DNA of 64,000 bases, from NCBI GenBank assembly GCA_036426205.1, contig CM071574.1, positions 8,418,864 to 8,482,863 on the forward strand, read 5' to 3'. Below, piece after piece: positions 19,739-32,650 of the stretch. The position numbers and the translations under genes are program-made. Every line of letters begins with the position of its first letter. The first letter of the stretch is position 1. This DNA is from Ascaphus truei (lineage: Eukaryota > Chordata > Amphibia > Anura > Ascaphidae). Under the pieces are notes generated by a model. That model did not search any database, had not been told where the DNA came from, and worked only from the letters and a program-made list of their open reading frames with translations.

Positions 19739-20344
19739 TTGTCATTTGCTCTGATAAATTTAATACACTTTGAAGTTTTTTTACTCTATTACGGTCTTTT
19801 GTGTGCTCCTTCTATTTCTTGTTAATTGCTATTACGTGGATCCTGCTTTGGGACGCCGGGATCAGCAGGAGGTAAGCACCAAAAGGGAATACACTGTTAA
19901 TTTGTTTTTCTAAGCATTGGTGTGCCATGTATACTTACTCTTTTCCATGAAATACGTGGAAAATGTGGGTCCGGGGCTGGTTTATTTGCTTTAAAGATTG
20001 CTAGCCTTTTTACCCTAAAATTGTATTTCTAGGTTCATGGAGTTAAGGTCGTTGCTAAGCAACAGTCATCTGAGGATCTTGTTTGTCCATCAATTACGTG
20101 GTTGTGAAACAGATAAATACACGGAGCATTGATCATAGATATTGAGACGAAAATGTAGCGATATAAATGATGGACAGAAGTAAGACGTCTTAGATGGGGC
20201 CCAATTATATACAAAGTGCAGAATATGTGTGTGATGTGTTTCCAGGTTAAGGGGCTTTACTTAAGTGCAATGATTCGGTTACTACAATTCAAAAATACAT
20301 TATATATCAGAATAGCACTGTGGATAATACTGGACACATGTTAC

Positions 20345-20590
20345 ATAAAGCTTGGCCCCCTGCAGACGCACTTACCAGAATTCCCTCCTACTGTCTCTGT
20401 ACGTTCTCCCTACCTACCAATTAAACTGTAAGCTCCTCGGAGCAGGGACTCTTCTTCCTTAATGTTACTTTTATGCCTGTAGCACTTATTCCCATGACCT
20501 GTTATTTATATTATCTGTTATTTATTTGATTACCACATGTATTACTACTGTGAAGCGCTATGTACATTAATGGCGCTATATAAATAAAGA
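20345..20590 (-). repeat. Interspersed repeat T, copy 2 (reverse)
   Basis: Reverse complement of the 14276-14700 family: AATTAAACTGTAAGCTCCTC, GGAGCAGGGACTC and TGTACATTAATGGCGCTATA. Confidence 0.6.
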
Positions 20591-20647
20591 CATACTATAC
20601 AATACAATACAGTGTGCGCAAATGTTTCTTTTTTACCTTCACGTATG

Positions 20648-20733
20648 CCACTGATTGAGCCACCTATGCTGGGATATCCTTAAAACCTGACCTGTTGGAG
20701 GGTCTTCAGGACTGGAGTTGAGCACCTCTGTAG
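20648..20733. repeat. Foldback repeat P, right half only (copy 6)
   Basis: From CACTGATTGAGCCACCT to GGACTGGAGTTGAGCACC. Confidence 0.75.
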
Positions 20734-22299
20734 AACATGGTTAAAAAAAGACCACTTGTTCCATCCTTTTACCTCCCCGGAGTAGCACTATAAGGAACAA
20801 AACCCCAAAACGTTCTCTGTCTATTTCGTTGCCACCACCAAGGATAACTTTTTGGGTGTCCCTGAAGCTGCTACCCCAGACCCTGCAGGAATCGCTGGTC
20901 CCGACACCCTGCTTGCACAAGCTGGGAAAATACACAGTATGCTCAGTGCTACCTCTCTGCACTAAAACATAAACATGCTTAGGGTGTGCGGATCACTCAG
21001 AAGTGAAAAGGTCACTTACTAATGTAACTGTGTTTCCCCCCACCCAATGGGAGATTCCCCTGTTTCCAGGTGTATGGTGCATGCTACCTGTTGGCTCACA
21101 GAATGCTGAGTGGTCTGCCGATGGTTGTGGGGACTGCAGCACAGGCTTCTGGGGTATATACCCGACATTTACTCCATGGTACACAGCACCTCCATCTGCC
21201 GTAAGCTCCAAATGTATGGAGGCAATCTCCCACAGTAGAAATGGTTTCCTCTCCCCCCAGAAAGATTACACACCAGGCGGGAGGTATAGATAACTGGAAT
21301 CGGGTTTATTCTTCTGCAATCACAGTATCAAGGCAGCCCTGCCCAATACAGTCACTGATCTGGTCTCCAAACTTAGGATGGTCCCTGGACCTTCACTACG
21401 GGTCAAGGGCCCCCGCAGCAGTCTCTTGTCTTCCCTAGCCCTCTAGTAGGACCAGGGGAAAAGGTAATCACTCACTCTCCCCCTTAGGGAAGAGGACCAG
21501 GGCTTGTCAGTTGCAACTCCCTTAAGTACACTAGGGGGAAGGCACTAGGTCTGAACCCACGATTGGGCAGAACACAGACCTAGTCCCACCTCCTCCCCTG
21601 TCACTCAAGGGAGCTGCCGGTGTGGGGAAAACCCATGACGGGTACTGGCACTGCCTGCTCTTACCAGGGCTTGCGTGCCAGCGAGGGCAGACTGGTAGCC
21701 AAACCAGGCATGGCTACACAGACAGAACTGATTCATTTTATGATTTAATTCCACAAAAACAGTGGCAGTGTATTACATTAAAACACAGCAGAAGAAAGAC
21801 CGTTTAGCCAATATAAAAGGATAACAATAGAACAGCCTTTAGGAACCTAGCATTAGATATCTGTAATTGAAACAGCAATATTTAGATGGCTTGTCATAGG
21901 TTCCAGTGGGATTGGGGAGGCGAGTGAGGAATCCACGCGCACAGAATGAAGACAAAGTCCTGAGATCTCAGCTTTATACTGAATCCCCCCCCTTGATCTA
22001 CTCAGAGGTGGGAACTGATCAGTTTACCGTCATAGTGAGGTGGTCTGGAGGGAGGTGGACCTGAGGTTAATATTGGCCCTATCCAGGTCAACGTTTGCCT
22101 CCTGATAGTTTTATAATAACTAATCTTTCCCAAGAAGTACTCAAATTTAGAGAGAATATTAAAGACTTGAGACCTATTTATTTGACTAATTGTTCACACA
22201 TACACTTGCAAAAGCTTTGGGGGGTTTTACCATTTTACCATTTTTATTTAATGTCTGTTTGTCAGTTCTCAAAACTAGAGGGAAATTGTTATTTTAGTT
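20734..22299. repeat. LTR-like family internal sequence, undetermined
   Basis: 21015-21100 carries a CCCACCCAATGG / CTACCTGTTGGCTCACAG region that recurs in reverse at about 32560-32640; 21240-21720 parallels 6440-6760. No intact ORF. Confidence 0.3.
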
Positions 22300-22660
22300 T
22301 TCCCCCATTGTTTGTATAGTAATTATCACTTGTCTCAGACAGGTCTACAACCCTATCTCTCACCATTATCTCTTATCATACGATGCTTCCACTGCAGCCA
22401 GGGATTCTGGGAAATGACATGCAAATGTGTCACCTTTTGCTTCCTACCCATTTTAACATGGGACCCTATAAGCATATGCCTGCCGCATTACACAGCTTTT
22501 CAGCACAGCCTGGGTTAAAGAAGTGAAGAGCCAGTAACCCCACTCACAGACAGCTATTTGGACCTTTTGGGTCTCACCAGTGGTCATACTGGCTTTGCAA
22601 TATGAAGCTGGAATAGGTTTCAACCACACATAATATGTATATGTTCACATGTATAGTAAT
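22300..22660 (-). repeat. Ribozyme-bearing interspersed repeat, copy 3
   Basis: Contains AGACAGGTCTACAACCCTA, CAGCCAGGGATTCTGGGAAA, TGACATGCAAATG and, at the right, ACTCACAGACAGCTATTTGG with the decayed H7 motif. The first blocks recur at 55500-55612. Confidence 0.5.
22541..22583 (-). ncRNA. Hammerhead ribozyme-like motif H7, decayed
   Basis: Same layout as H3 (GACC/GGUC helix II and GUC triplet kept), but the core is CUGGUGA and GAAAC has become CAAAU, so activity is unlikely. Confidence 0.35.
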
Positions 22661-22829
22661 TATGAAACCAGTAGTCAAATAAATAAACATAAGCTGCTGA
22701 TATTCTAAATTTTATTTAAAAAAGCTCCCATTTATGAATAACACTACGGAGAGATTAGAAAAAAAAATCTGGAATCCCTGCTTGAGCGCTTTCCCAGAAG
22801 ATATAGCATCATTACAAGATTTACATATG

Positions 22830-23425
22830 TAGCCCTGGTAAGAAATGGGGCTATAGTTCTATGCTCCTCCAGTGTGTAAACTCTGCTAAGGGCAGATTGC
22901 CAGGAGTTCACATGGGTTTCCCCTGCTTATGACACTGGGTTGTGTAAGTGAAGGTAGGTCACGTGACCCTGTGTCCAATCAAAAGACGCTGGGGCGGTGC
23001 CTACTGGAGGTTACATAAAGCAGTGTCACTTCCTATTTAGGGACAAGTGTGATTTTGTTAGAGTGTGAGATAGTGTTAGGAAGCAGAGGAGTGATCAGCT
23101 CCTGAGTAGAGCTGATCTAATTATAGTTAGTGAGGTGGAACCAAGTACCTCTCACCCTGCTTAGGGGTGAGGGAAGAGCTAGCCTCACTCTGGATGCCTT
23201 CGGTCCAGAGTGGAGGCAGGACCATCACAAGGGAGAATAGTTAGTGGACTGTGCATAACTGTACCTGTTGGCTGCTGCTGCTGCTGCCCTGGAGAATAAA
23301 GAGACTGCTGCTTTTAAAGATAATCCTTGTGTGAGGCTGGAATCTCTCATCTCGGTGGGGAAACTCTGTGGTAAGGATTCCACCCCGCATTCCCGGGGCT
23401 TACTATAGATGGAGGCGCTGCACCA
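22830..23425 (+). repeat. Candidate LTR with polyadenylation signal and GGAGGCGCTGCACC box
   Basis: Has AGAATAAAGAGACTGCTGCT (AATAAA) at about 23291 and ends near TACTATAGATGGAGGCGCTG (about 23402-23421), the same box as at 6188 and 32498. This order fits an LTR followed by a primer-binding site. The start (about 22830) is a guess. Confidence 0.4.
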
Positions 23426-23909
23426 TTGAACCAGAACGAAGGCATCCACCCCAGTAACCTGTTCCTGTTATCCCCCATGTCATCGCGGGAGACTCAGGCC
23501 CTCCTGTTGCCAGCAGGTATGCACCACACAGAGACACCTAGCCAGACCCCAGAACACCTTAGGGGACCCGATCTGCGATTGGGAGGGGGAAGAGGGGCTA
23601 GACATATTTAAACAAATTGGAAGACACTAAAACTTATAATTAAAAAATCAGGGAAAATATTAAGGTTACTACACTACTACGTACCTCTTGCCCACCCCCC
23701 ATCCCTTCTCCATTCCCACCATATATTATTATTATTTTATTATTATTTTCTAATTAATTAATTTATAGAATGCAAACAAAGTTGTTAGTTTAAGGAAGAT
23801 TTAATCTGTTTAAGAAAGACTATTACACTGATTAGCCTGCTATCCAGGTTTGCCACAACTACGGGTTTCGACCACATATCTCCGGGCTATGGGTTTACCT
23901 GAAAAATCT

Positions 23910-24180
23910 CCAGGCAGCGGGATCGGCTTCTCCCCCGAACGGTCCTGTCAACATGGCTGCATGACGTCAAAATGGCGCCGCGTTGCCACGACAACGGGAC
24001 GCTATGTGGAGGTCACGTTGCCATGACAACGGGACATCACGTAATGCCTCAGCGTCGTAAGGAGTCCTGTTGCCGTGGCAAATTGACACCGCATGGCGCC
24101 GTGACGTCACGTTGTCATGGCAATGCGGCACCATTTGACGTCGCGGAGCCCATGAGATTCCGCCGCCTAAAAAGGTAAGA
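23910..24180. repeat. CpG-rich repeat Q copy
   Basis: CGTTGCCACGACAACGGGAC, ACGTTGCCATGACAACG and CACCATTTGACGTCGCGG blocks. Confidence 0.55.
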
Positions 24181-24376
24181 TAAATAAATATATAAATAAA
24201 TAAAAATCAATTAAAAAAAATTCATGTAATTGCAAAAAGTCTCTGTGTCAGCCTTCAATAGAAGGTGGTAACCCTGAATTACTGCCCATTTAACTACACC
24301 TACCACCTCTAACCCCCACTAAACTTTTTTTTTTTTTCACTGAACTCTTCATTTAATATTGTAAGCTTCGTAGAAC

Positions 24377-26288
24377 AGGTACCACAAACTGTACTGCACC
24401 ACATACTCCTGCCGAAGGAACAGGTACCACATACTGTACTGAACCACATACTCCTGCCGAAGGAACAGGTACCACATACTGTACTGCACCACATACCCTG
24501 CGAAGGAACAGGTACCACAACTGTACTGCACCACCACATACTCGAGAAGGAACAGGTACCACAAACTGTACTGCACCACATACTCCTGCCGAAGGACAGG
24601 TACCACAATACTGTACTGCCACACATAATCATCCGATGAACAGGAACAGGTACCACATACTGTACTGCAACACATACTCCTGCCGAAGGAACAGGTACCA
24701 CATATCTACATTGCACCACATACTCCGCCGAAGGAACAGGTACCACAAACTGTACTGCACCACCTAATCCTGCAGAAGGAACAGGTAGCCACAACTGTAC
24801 TGCACACATACTCCTGCCAAGGAACAGGTACCACATACTGTACTGCACCACATACTCCTGCCGAGGAACAGGTACCACAACAGTACTGCACCACATAATC
24901 CTGCCGAAGGAAACAGGTACCACTACTTGTACTGCCACACATAATCCTGCAGAAGGAACAGGCCACAAAACGTAACTACACACATATCCTGCCGAAGGAA
25001 CAGGTACCACATACTGTACTGCGACAAATATCCTGACGAAGGAACAGGTACCACATACTGTACTGACCCACATAATCCTGCCGAAGGAACAGGTACCACT
25101 ACGTACTGACACCACATCACTCCTGCCGAAGGAACAGGTACCACATACATTAGCACACAATACTCCTGCGAGGAAACAGGTACCACATACTGTACTGCAC
25201 CACAATACTCCTGCCGAAGGAACAGGTACCCACATACTGTACTACACCACATACTCCTGCCGAAGGAACAGGTACCACATACTGTACTGCACCACATACT
25301 CCTGCCGAAAGGAACAGGTACCACAACTGTACTGCACCACATAACCTGCCAAGGAAGGACGTACCACAACGTAATGCACCACATAATCCTGCCGAAGGAA
25401 CAGGTACCACATACAGTACTGCACACCATACTCCTGCCGAGGAACAGGGACCACATACTGTACTGACACATATCCTGCCGAAGGAAACAGGTACCCACAT
25501 ACTGTACTGCACCACATACTCCTGCCGAGAGGAACAGGTACCACATACTGTACTACACACATACCCTGCGAAGGAACAGGTACACAACTGTACTGCACAC
25601 ATACTCCTGCCGAAGGAACAGGTACCACAAACTGTACTGCACCACATACTCCTGCCGAAGGAACAGGTACCACATACTGTACTGCACCACATACTCCTGC
25701 CGAAGGAACAGGTACCACATACTGTACTGCACCACATACTCCTGCCGAAGGAACAGGTACCACAAACTGTACTGCACCACATACTCCTGACGAAGGAACA
25801 GGTACCACAAACAGTACTGCATCACATACTCCTGACGAAGGAACAGGTACCACATACTGTACTGCACCATATACTCCTGCTGAAGGAACAGGTACCACAT
25901 ACTGTACTGCACCACATACTCCTGCCGAAGGAACAGGTACCACATACTGTACTGCACCACATACTCCTGCCGAATGAACAGGTACCACATACTGTACTAC
26001 ACCACATACTCCTGACGAAGGAACAGGTACCACAAACTGTACTGCACCACATACTCCTGCCGAAGGAACAGGTACCACATACTGTACTGCACCACAGCTC
26101 CTGACGAAGGAACAGGTACCACATACTGTACTGCACCACATACTCCTGCCGAAGGAACAGGTACCACATACTGTACTACACCACATACTCCTGACGAAGG
26201 AACAGGTACCACAAACTGTACTGCACCACATACTCCTGCCGAAGGAACAGGTACCACAAACTGTACTGCACCACATACTCCTGACGAA
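24377..26288. repeat. 45-bp tandem array, about 42 units
   Basis: Unit includes ACATACTCCTGCCGAAGGAA followed by CAGGTACCACATACTGTACT. From about 25600 rightward the units are regular; from 24377 to 25600 single-base gains and losses are frequent. Because 45 is a multiple of three, the minus strand has long repetitive frames (up to 360 codons at 25242-26324, GAVQYVVPVPSAGVC-type repeats). These are array artefacts, not a gene. Confidence 0.95.
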
Positions 26289-27233
26289 GGCGTCTCCCGA
26301 GACATTGTGCTTTTGCTCTGGCATAAAAATCTCGACATGCCCATAAATGTGACTCCATAACCCTCCGCTGGGTGAGGCGGACCACCCACCTTACCTACAT
26401 TCTGCAGGTGGGATGGATTCTCATCCTCTCTGCATGCCCCAGCGCCGGGCTGCCAATTAATGCCCATTTAGCATTATATTCCAGAATTTTACAAAAAAAA
26501 ATCCAAAACCCGATAATGTTTTATAACCAAAACACCCGGGAAAGTGCTCACCAGTATTATTTCTTGTGCATCATATCGCTGTTCACTTTCCTACCTGCTG
26601 TGGAATACAGAGGTGCCTATAAATAAATTACCATTCTAAAATAATGCTTGGCTTTGCGCACGACGGAAATAAGATGAAAAGTTGACGTAGAAAGTGACAA
26701 TTACACTGAAAGTGTGATTTACTGACACATCCTCTCAGTCAAATAAAACTGTTAAATTGATTCTAAACTTAATTTTCATTTAATTAGAATCAGCATGTCC
26801 TGTAATCTATACGGGTGAGGATTTGTTTAATTAGTCATCTTTGGAATCAGAAAATGCATGTCAGAGGTGCTGTAATTTCTTGAGTACCCAGAGCTTAATT
26901 AAACTTTTGCAAAGGTTAATTTCATTTCAACAGGCGGATTTAACACCAAGAAGTAAAAACGGGTCCCATCGGCAAAGTCTTGATGTGTACAGAACCCAAG
27001 GTGATGCAGAATTTAACTAATGTGGTGACCTTTGTGAGTTTCAATTTCTGATTAAATGCAAGACGTATTAAATCGTGCAGAATTAGACTTTTCATTTATA
27101 TCAATATAAAGCTAGCCAGTCCCAAAATAGCAAAAAAATGCATTAGGAAGTTGGGTAATTTAAAAAAAAGGTAATTTAAAAAACAATCTTTGGTTAATTT
27201 AAGTGTCTGATCGTTGTAACATATCTTATTAAT
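26289..27233. other. No feature recognised
   Basis: Mostly AT-rich single-copy-looking sequence; no coding frame or repeat structure seen. Confidence 0.4.
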
Positions 27234-27528
27234 GCAGCGGCGGATTTGAAAATCCTGCGCCCCTAGCTGAGCCGCCCTCCCCCTCCTCCTGAACCGCAGC
27301 ATCAAATGACGCCGCGGAGGTCACCAACATGGCGCAACCTGGTGTCACAACGTCATTTCGCGCCGCGGCAACGAGACGCCACGTGACGTCATTTGGTCAT
27401 TTGCCGCTGCGGTTCAGACAGGAGAAAGAGGGAGGCAGCCGCTACAGCTAAGTGCCTTCCCATCAGGCCCAATAGGCCCGAGAGCGCAGCAAATGTGAAC
27501 CGGCCTAATTGGAAATCCACCACTGCGT
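27234..27528. mobile_element. CpG-rich repeat Q with short inverted ends
   Basis: Begins CAGCGGCGGATTT and ends AAATCCACCACTGCG, an imperfect inverted pair. Interior has TCAAATGACGCCGCGG, GACGTCATTTGG and GCTGCGGTTCAG blocks shared with 15165-15598. Confidence 0.5.
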
Positions 27529-28271
27529 TGACGTGTTATCGATATATTTTTGCCGAAAATGTTCCACATATATAACACAACTCCCAACATTACACCACAA
27601 ACACAACGTTCATTATCAATGCCCCCAATGGGCCAATAGATTTAGGTCCATATTTACCAAGCTGTGCTATTCCAAACGACACCTTCCGGGGGGGATAGGC
27701 GCCCCCAGAGCCCCCTCAAGTGAATGTAGGTAGGGAAAGAACAAAGTAGAAACTCCCCTCCCAACGCCCGCCCCGCCCCCGCCCGTCACCCCCCAAAAAA
27801 TACTTTCAAAACGAAAGATTCTAAGAAACGTGCATTGTACGGTTCCATGACAAATACAACAATACAGATGTGTGAAAGTATCTGTCATGTTTGTGTCTCC
27901 CGTCACCGATCTATGGAATTCCTGGAAACCACTGGTTCTGGACAAGGTCGCTGACGGCTTTCCCGGCGCCCGGGGCGAGAGTTGGACCCCCATGTCAGCA
28001 CGCTGGAAATTAATGTTCTGCACCCCTATGAGAAGCGGAAATTAAAATGTTATTTATTTGAGGGATATTCCATGTTTTTATCTTCACTTTTTACTCACCG
28101 GAAGGTTATTGTCTTTTTTATTTCCAACCACTACCAACTATACGACGCTTAATCAATAAGCCAACTCAAAAGGGGGGGGGGGGGGGAAGCCAAGCCGTCT
28201 TTGAATGGGCTTCCTGATTGTGCACTTTAACGCAGGCTTTGCTGTGCCAATTCTAGGCAACAACTTAACAT
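27529..28271. other. No feature recognised
   Basis: Includes a C/G-rich patch (27750-27795) and a poly-G run near 28172. No supported coding region. Confidence 0.35.
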
Positions 28272-28430
28272 CAGGGGTGGCCAACTCAAGTCCTCAAGGG
28301 CCACCAACAGGTCAGGATTTCAGGATATCTTCGACTGAGCCACTGATTGAGCCACCTGGGCTGAAGCATGAATATCCTGAAACCCTGACCTATTGGTGGC
28401 CATTGAGGACTGCAGTTAGCCACCCCTGCG
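28272..28430. repeat. Foldback repeat P, copy 7
   Basis: GGCCACCAACAGGTCAGGAT left, ..CCTGACCTATTGGTGGCC right; arms shortened. Confidence 0.8.
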
Positions 28431-28822
28431 CTACGCAGGCCATCATGTTTAAAATTAATAGGAAGCTAAAAAGGTGACAAACTTATTTGCATGTTATTAC
28501 CCAGAATCCTTGCCTGCAGATTAATCGCTGCATACCATGGTGAAACAGTCTCTGGGGATCCGTGGGAGACATGGAAATGGATCCATGGGTTTTTTATCCT
28601 TGTTTAAATGTCTATTACAAAAAGTAATTATCACCACTAGATGGCAAAGTGCTGATGTCTCGCTGCATGTGTTCGCGCTGCTGTTTTAAAACATTATTTT
28701 TTTCCCCCATTCATTATGTGCATCAATACAATCTGCACACTGACCAGTGATTAGCTAAGCTGCCGATCGATCCGTTCTCTTGTTATCGATCGATGAATAT
28801 TCGTCTCGGGGGTTCTTTATAT

Positions 28823-29158
28823 CAGGGGAGCGCAAACTTTTTGAGCTGCGCCCCCCTGCCTGCTCCTGCAGCTACTCGAGCCCCACTTACTGTTAGACCG
28901 GTGTTGGGTGTGACGTCACACGACCCCGTTGTCATGGCAACGCGGCGTCATTTGAAGCCGCGGGTTCATGTGACATGGCACCGCTGCGTCATTTGACGCC
29001 CGTTGCGATGGCGACACGGCACAACACTCCTGCTGAAACCCGGTAAGTAGGTTACAGAGGCCTCACGCCTCCCCCTGCATTTAATTTAAATGCCTGGGGG
29101 TAGAGCGCAAGGCCTCTGCAACCGCCCGCACCCCTCTGTTTGCGCACCGCTGCTTTAT
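28823..29158. mobile_element. CpG-rich repeat Q, sub-family with GGGGAGCGCAAACT ends
   Basis: Starts CAGGGGAGCGCAAACT and ends near GTTTGCGCACCGCTGC (inverted). Interior GTTGTCATGGCAACGCGGCG, CATTTGACGCC and CAGAGGCCTCACGCCTCCCC recur in 44750-45055. Confidence 0.55.
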
Positions 29159-29654
29159 ATCACTGTTAGGGCTGTAGAAGATTACCCAAGATGCAAAGTT
29201 CTATGTGAACGATCATGTGACCAGGCAGCCACTAGATACAATTGGTGCACTGCTAGAGAGAGGGCGGGGCTCAAGAGCCAGAGCGTGTCTCAGAAGAGGA
29301 AGGGGAAATTACTTTGTAAATGGTTGCTATAGAAACAAAAATACTTGTTACATTAGAATACATTAAAATTGTATTTAAAAACTGGGGGGAGGGGGATTCA
29401 ACAGAAATGCTACAAGTATTTTCTCATAGTAAAGAACTGATTTATTATTAAAAAAAAAAAACAAAAAAAAAAACACACACACACATGTAGGATATTGATT
29501 GAACTGCTGCTTTAATGTTACAAGCCAAGCATGGTAAGTGCAAAAAAACAGAGGAAAATCCTCCGCAATGTCAAAATAAGGCTGTTAGTGTTCACATTGT
29601 TAGACACGTACAGTAAATAGCAGTGAAGTGGTACAACAGATTGATATGAGTAAA
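29159..29654. other. No gene; A-rich runs
   Basis: Contains an A-rich/CA stretch (29450-29486). Nothing else recognised. Confidence 0.4.
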
Positions 29655-29890
29655 AGGAAGGAGTGGCTCAGTGAACCAACACTGAGTTTATATTAGGGGA
29701 ACCTGGTTCAATTCCTGCTATCGGCTCCTTGGCCAAGTCACTTTATCTCCCTGTGCCTCAGGCCCCAAAAACATAGAGCTCACCCGGGCAGGGACTGTGT
29801 CTGTAATAATCATATGTGCTGAGTACTGTGCCCTGTACTGTAACTGGGAAGCGCTCTGAGTCCCATTGGGAGAAAACGTGTTACAGTATA
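29655..29890 (+). mobile_element. tRNA-derived SINE (CORE-like tail)
   Basis: An A-box-like TGGCTCAGTGAAC (about 29663-29675) and a B box GGTTCAATTCC (29705-29715) are spaced as in a tRNA gene. The body CCTTGGCCAAGTCACTTTAT followed by CTCCCTGTGCCTCAGG resembles the CORE region of MIR-type SINEs. It lacks the exact pairing of a functional tRNA, so it is a SINE, not a tRNA gene. Confidence 0.7.
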
Positions 29891-30720
29891 TGAATGTAAA
29901 CCCCTTTCCCTATGCATATGGGAAACCGCGGGCGATTACGCGTGCTGCTAATACCTGAATGCTGACACGCAACTACAACCATGAGTAAATCCCCCAAACT
30001 ACTGGGGGTGCCTGGGGCACCCATAAACCCAGTGTCCGCACAGACAGTCCCGTCCAAGTGTGAGGTAGCACTACCCCCCTGTGATATGTTGGTGCAAGTC
30101 GGTACCTTCCTGGTCACAGGCCTGACCATGGTGTAGGAAGACGAGGATGCTGGATCAGGTCCCACGCCGCAGGGCCTCCAACACAACTCCCCTCACACCT
30201 TATCCTGGGTCGCAGTCTGCGGTGACGTCACCGGTGCTGCCACATGCAGACTGGTCCCCGGCCGCAGTCTGCCGCGTGGACGTCCTTCCACCGACGCAGT
30301 AAGGCTGTGCTAGTACTACAGGGGAAGAGTCCCTATCTGGGGCCTTCCCTACAATACTGGCATAAGCGTGACTCAGGGCCTAGCTGGGGCCTAGGGGGCA
30401 AGGTATAGGCCTAGTCCAGGAAGCTACTGCTCCCTGGACACTACCATCTTCCTTGGGTGCCTCTATCAGACTGCCTGCATCCCCGTTAGGCCCATGGAGG
30501 ATATCCTCCTTTTAGATGGCCGTTCGCACGCCTCTCGCAAAGCCCTATGGGAATCGTAGTCCCTAGTGCCTGCGAAACCATTCCAAGATGGCCGCCGTGC
30601 CGATTGCAATGGCCGCCTCCACCTCTCGCCGATCGCGCGGGGTCCGCCGAGCAGCTGGCCAGTTCCCCGCCCAGGAGCAGGGTAGGGTAGACTCGGCTAC
30701 ATGAAATAAAGTTCTTATTA
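29891..30720 (-). repeat. LTR-like repeat, second minus-strand copy
   Basis: Shares an ordered series of blocks with 7600-8160 (CCCACGCCGCAGGGCCTCCA, CCCCTCACACCTTAT, GGGGCCTAGGGGGCAAGG, TGGAGGATATCCT). No box or coding region found. Confidence 0.4.
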
Positions 30721-31247
30721 TTATTAAATGCCGGTGCAATGGTTTCCGGTTGTGAGCATGTAAACACACAAACTAAGAATCCCCCATTTAGCTTTCAGCA
30801 TCCACATGGAAAGATCCATCTTGAATTGAATGTCCTTATACCACCTAATATTAAAAAAAAAAAACCCCAGAGCATATGAAATTAAAGCGACCAGCTGCAG
30901 AGACATTTGTTCACGGAACAATTTCTTCTTTCAGTTCATCTGTAAATTAGCATTCCTAACACTGCTTGTTCGGCATCTTAAAATTGAAAGTATGTTGTAA
31001 TATATTAGAGCACATTGCAAATGCAATCCTTGTAAACGCTCCTCGGTGGGGTTTGAGGTATTGCAATCATTAATGAAAAACATTAGTGAGGTTCCCATAA
31101 TACTCTGCAAATTCTGAACAACCATAAAGTAGCCGTCCCTTGTGCGGGGAGTAGGAAGGGATATGGGGCACGAACATAAACACTGTCTTTTAAGTTTCAT
31201 GAGCAAACACTGGCCAAGTTTCCCTACTTATCAGGGATGACCCTTAG

Positions 31248-31355
31248 ATCAGAGGTAGCCAACTCCAGTCCTCATGGGCCACCGACACGTCAGGTTTTCA
31301 GAATATCCCCGCTTCAGCACAGGTGGCTCATTCAGTGGCTCAGTCGATGATGCTT
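31248..31355. repeat. Foldback repeat P, left half only (copy 8)
   Basis: From GGTAGCCAACTCCAGTCCTC through GCTTCAGCACAGGTGGCTCA to the centre. Confidence 0.75.
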
Positions 31356-31849
31356 ATTCCGATGAATCTAAGGCAGAGTCATTTGTATTTATTTTCCCTA
31401 CAAAAAGGTTTCCTTGTCCTCATTAGCAGGGAAACGTTTTAAGGGAATGTAGTCCTTGTCCCCCCTGGGTTCCCCTTCATTCCATTACCTTCCGTTGCGG
31501 CTGCGTCCGGAAGCGGAGGATGGGGAGAGAGCGGGGAGATCTGCGGGCACTTGAGGCGGGCGATCCAGTCGCCGGAGGCTTCCGGTGGCACAGTAGCAGG
31601 GCGCCGCCATCTATACTTAGCCGCACATGCGCAGAAGCAATTTGAGTGGCGGCAGCAATTACGGAGCTCGCGCATGCGTAGTACCCTCCAGGAGCAGCGG
31701 CCATTACATGCTAAGTCCAGCTCGGGAACTACAAGCCCCACAATGCACCAGAGCAGTAAAGTCATGGCGCGAACCAGCCAATAGGACTGCAGCAATCCCC
31801 TGCTTACAAAGAGATACATTTTGCGCGCTGTGAGCACCACCAGTCGGAA

Positions 31850-32650
31850 GAAGGACATCTGAGGAGCAGGTTGTGTCCAGGGAGCAGTGCTCCCTTGAAC
31901 TAGGTCAGATCTTCCCCCTTAGGCCCCAGCTAGACCTCGACTCACTGTAGCTTGTGGCTGCTATAGGGAAAGCCCAGTCAGGGACCTTTCCCAGTAGCTG
32001 CATATAGTCAGGTACAGAACCGGTGAGACGCCACGCGGTGACTGCGGCCTGAGGTCTGAGACCAGACCAGCTACGCGGCAAAGATGGTAAGGTGATATTA
32101 TCCACGCCGGAGTTCACCCCACGTGGAGGCGGACGCCATCGTGGATGACAACGTTGGATCTGATGGATCCTCTTTGTTGTCCTGCAATACCCAGGTGCTG
32201 GAGCCCCGTGCAGGTACCTAACCAAGTGCACTACCACTCTATGGGATAGCGTTATCTCCAACACTTTGGGTGGGCCTTGACTTTGGGAAAGGGACATCAG
32301 GGAATTGGTGCCTTGCACCCAATGTACTCTGGAGACACTCACTGTTGGTATCAGGTTGGGGGCTATATTACTGTGGGGTACAGGGTACTAAGATTATTGT
32401 GTTCAGTAAAGGTTGTTAGCATATATATATTTGTGTGCGTATATTATTATTGTTCCTGTAAGGGTTCATCCCGCCAAGTCGGGATCCCTTGCGGGTGGAG
32501 GCGCTGTCACCATAAGAATCAGGTACACCTTAGGCTCCCAGCGGCAGAGGTTCAGGTCTTCTGTGAGCCACAGGTAATGCACCACACACATCGTAGTCGC
32601 CATATCTTCCATAGGGTGGGGGAAGTGCGCTACATGAACATGGAGGAACC
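31850..32650 (+). repeat. LTR-like repeat with GTGGAGGCGCTG box, most complete copy
   Basis: CCAGGTGCTGGAGCCCCGTG and GCAGGTACCTAACC match 1385-1420; a palindromic CCCGCCAAGTCGGG precedes GGGTGGAGGCGCTG (about 32495-32508). Followed by CCAGCGGCAGAGG and a CTGTGAGCCACAGGTAATGC region shared in reverse with about 21060-21100. No ORF. Confidence 0.45.

Noticed and set aside
18990..19754. Long frames in several phases on both strands (up to 234 codons)
   Set aside because: All come from the 34-bp array, which lacks stops in most phases.
25242..26324. 360-codon minus-strand open frame with VVPVPSAGVC-type repeats
   Set aside because: It is the 45-bp tandem array read through; the period is divisible by three so all phases stay open. 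No start context, no unique sequence, no family.
29655..29890. Functional tRNA gene
   Set aside because: A and B boxes are present, but no cloverleaf can be formed and a SINE body follows.
31439..31858. 139-codon minus-strand frame as a gene
   Set aside because: Mixed low-similarity sequence at the edge of an LTR-like repeat; no recognised domain.
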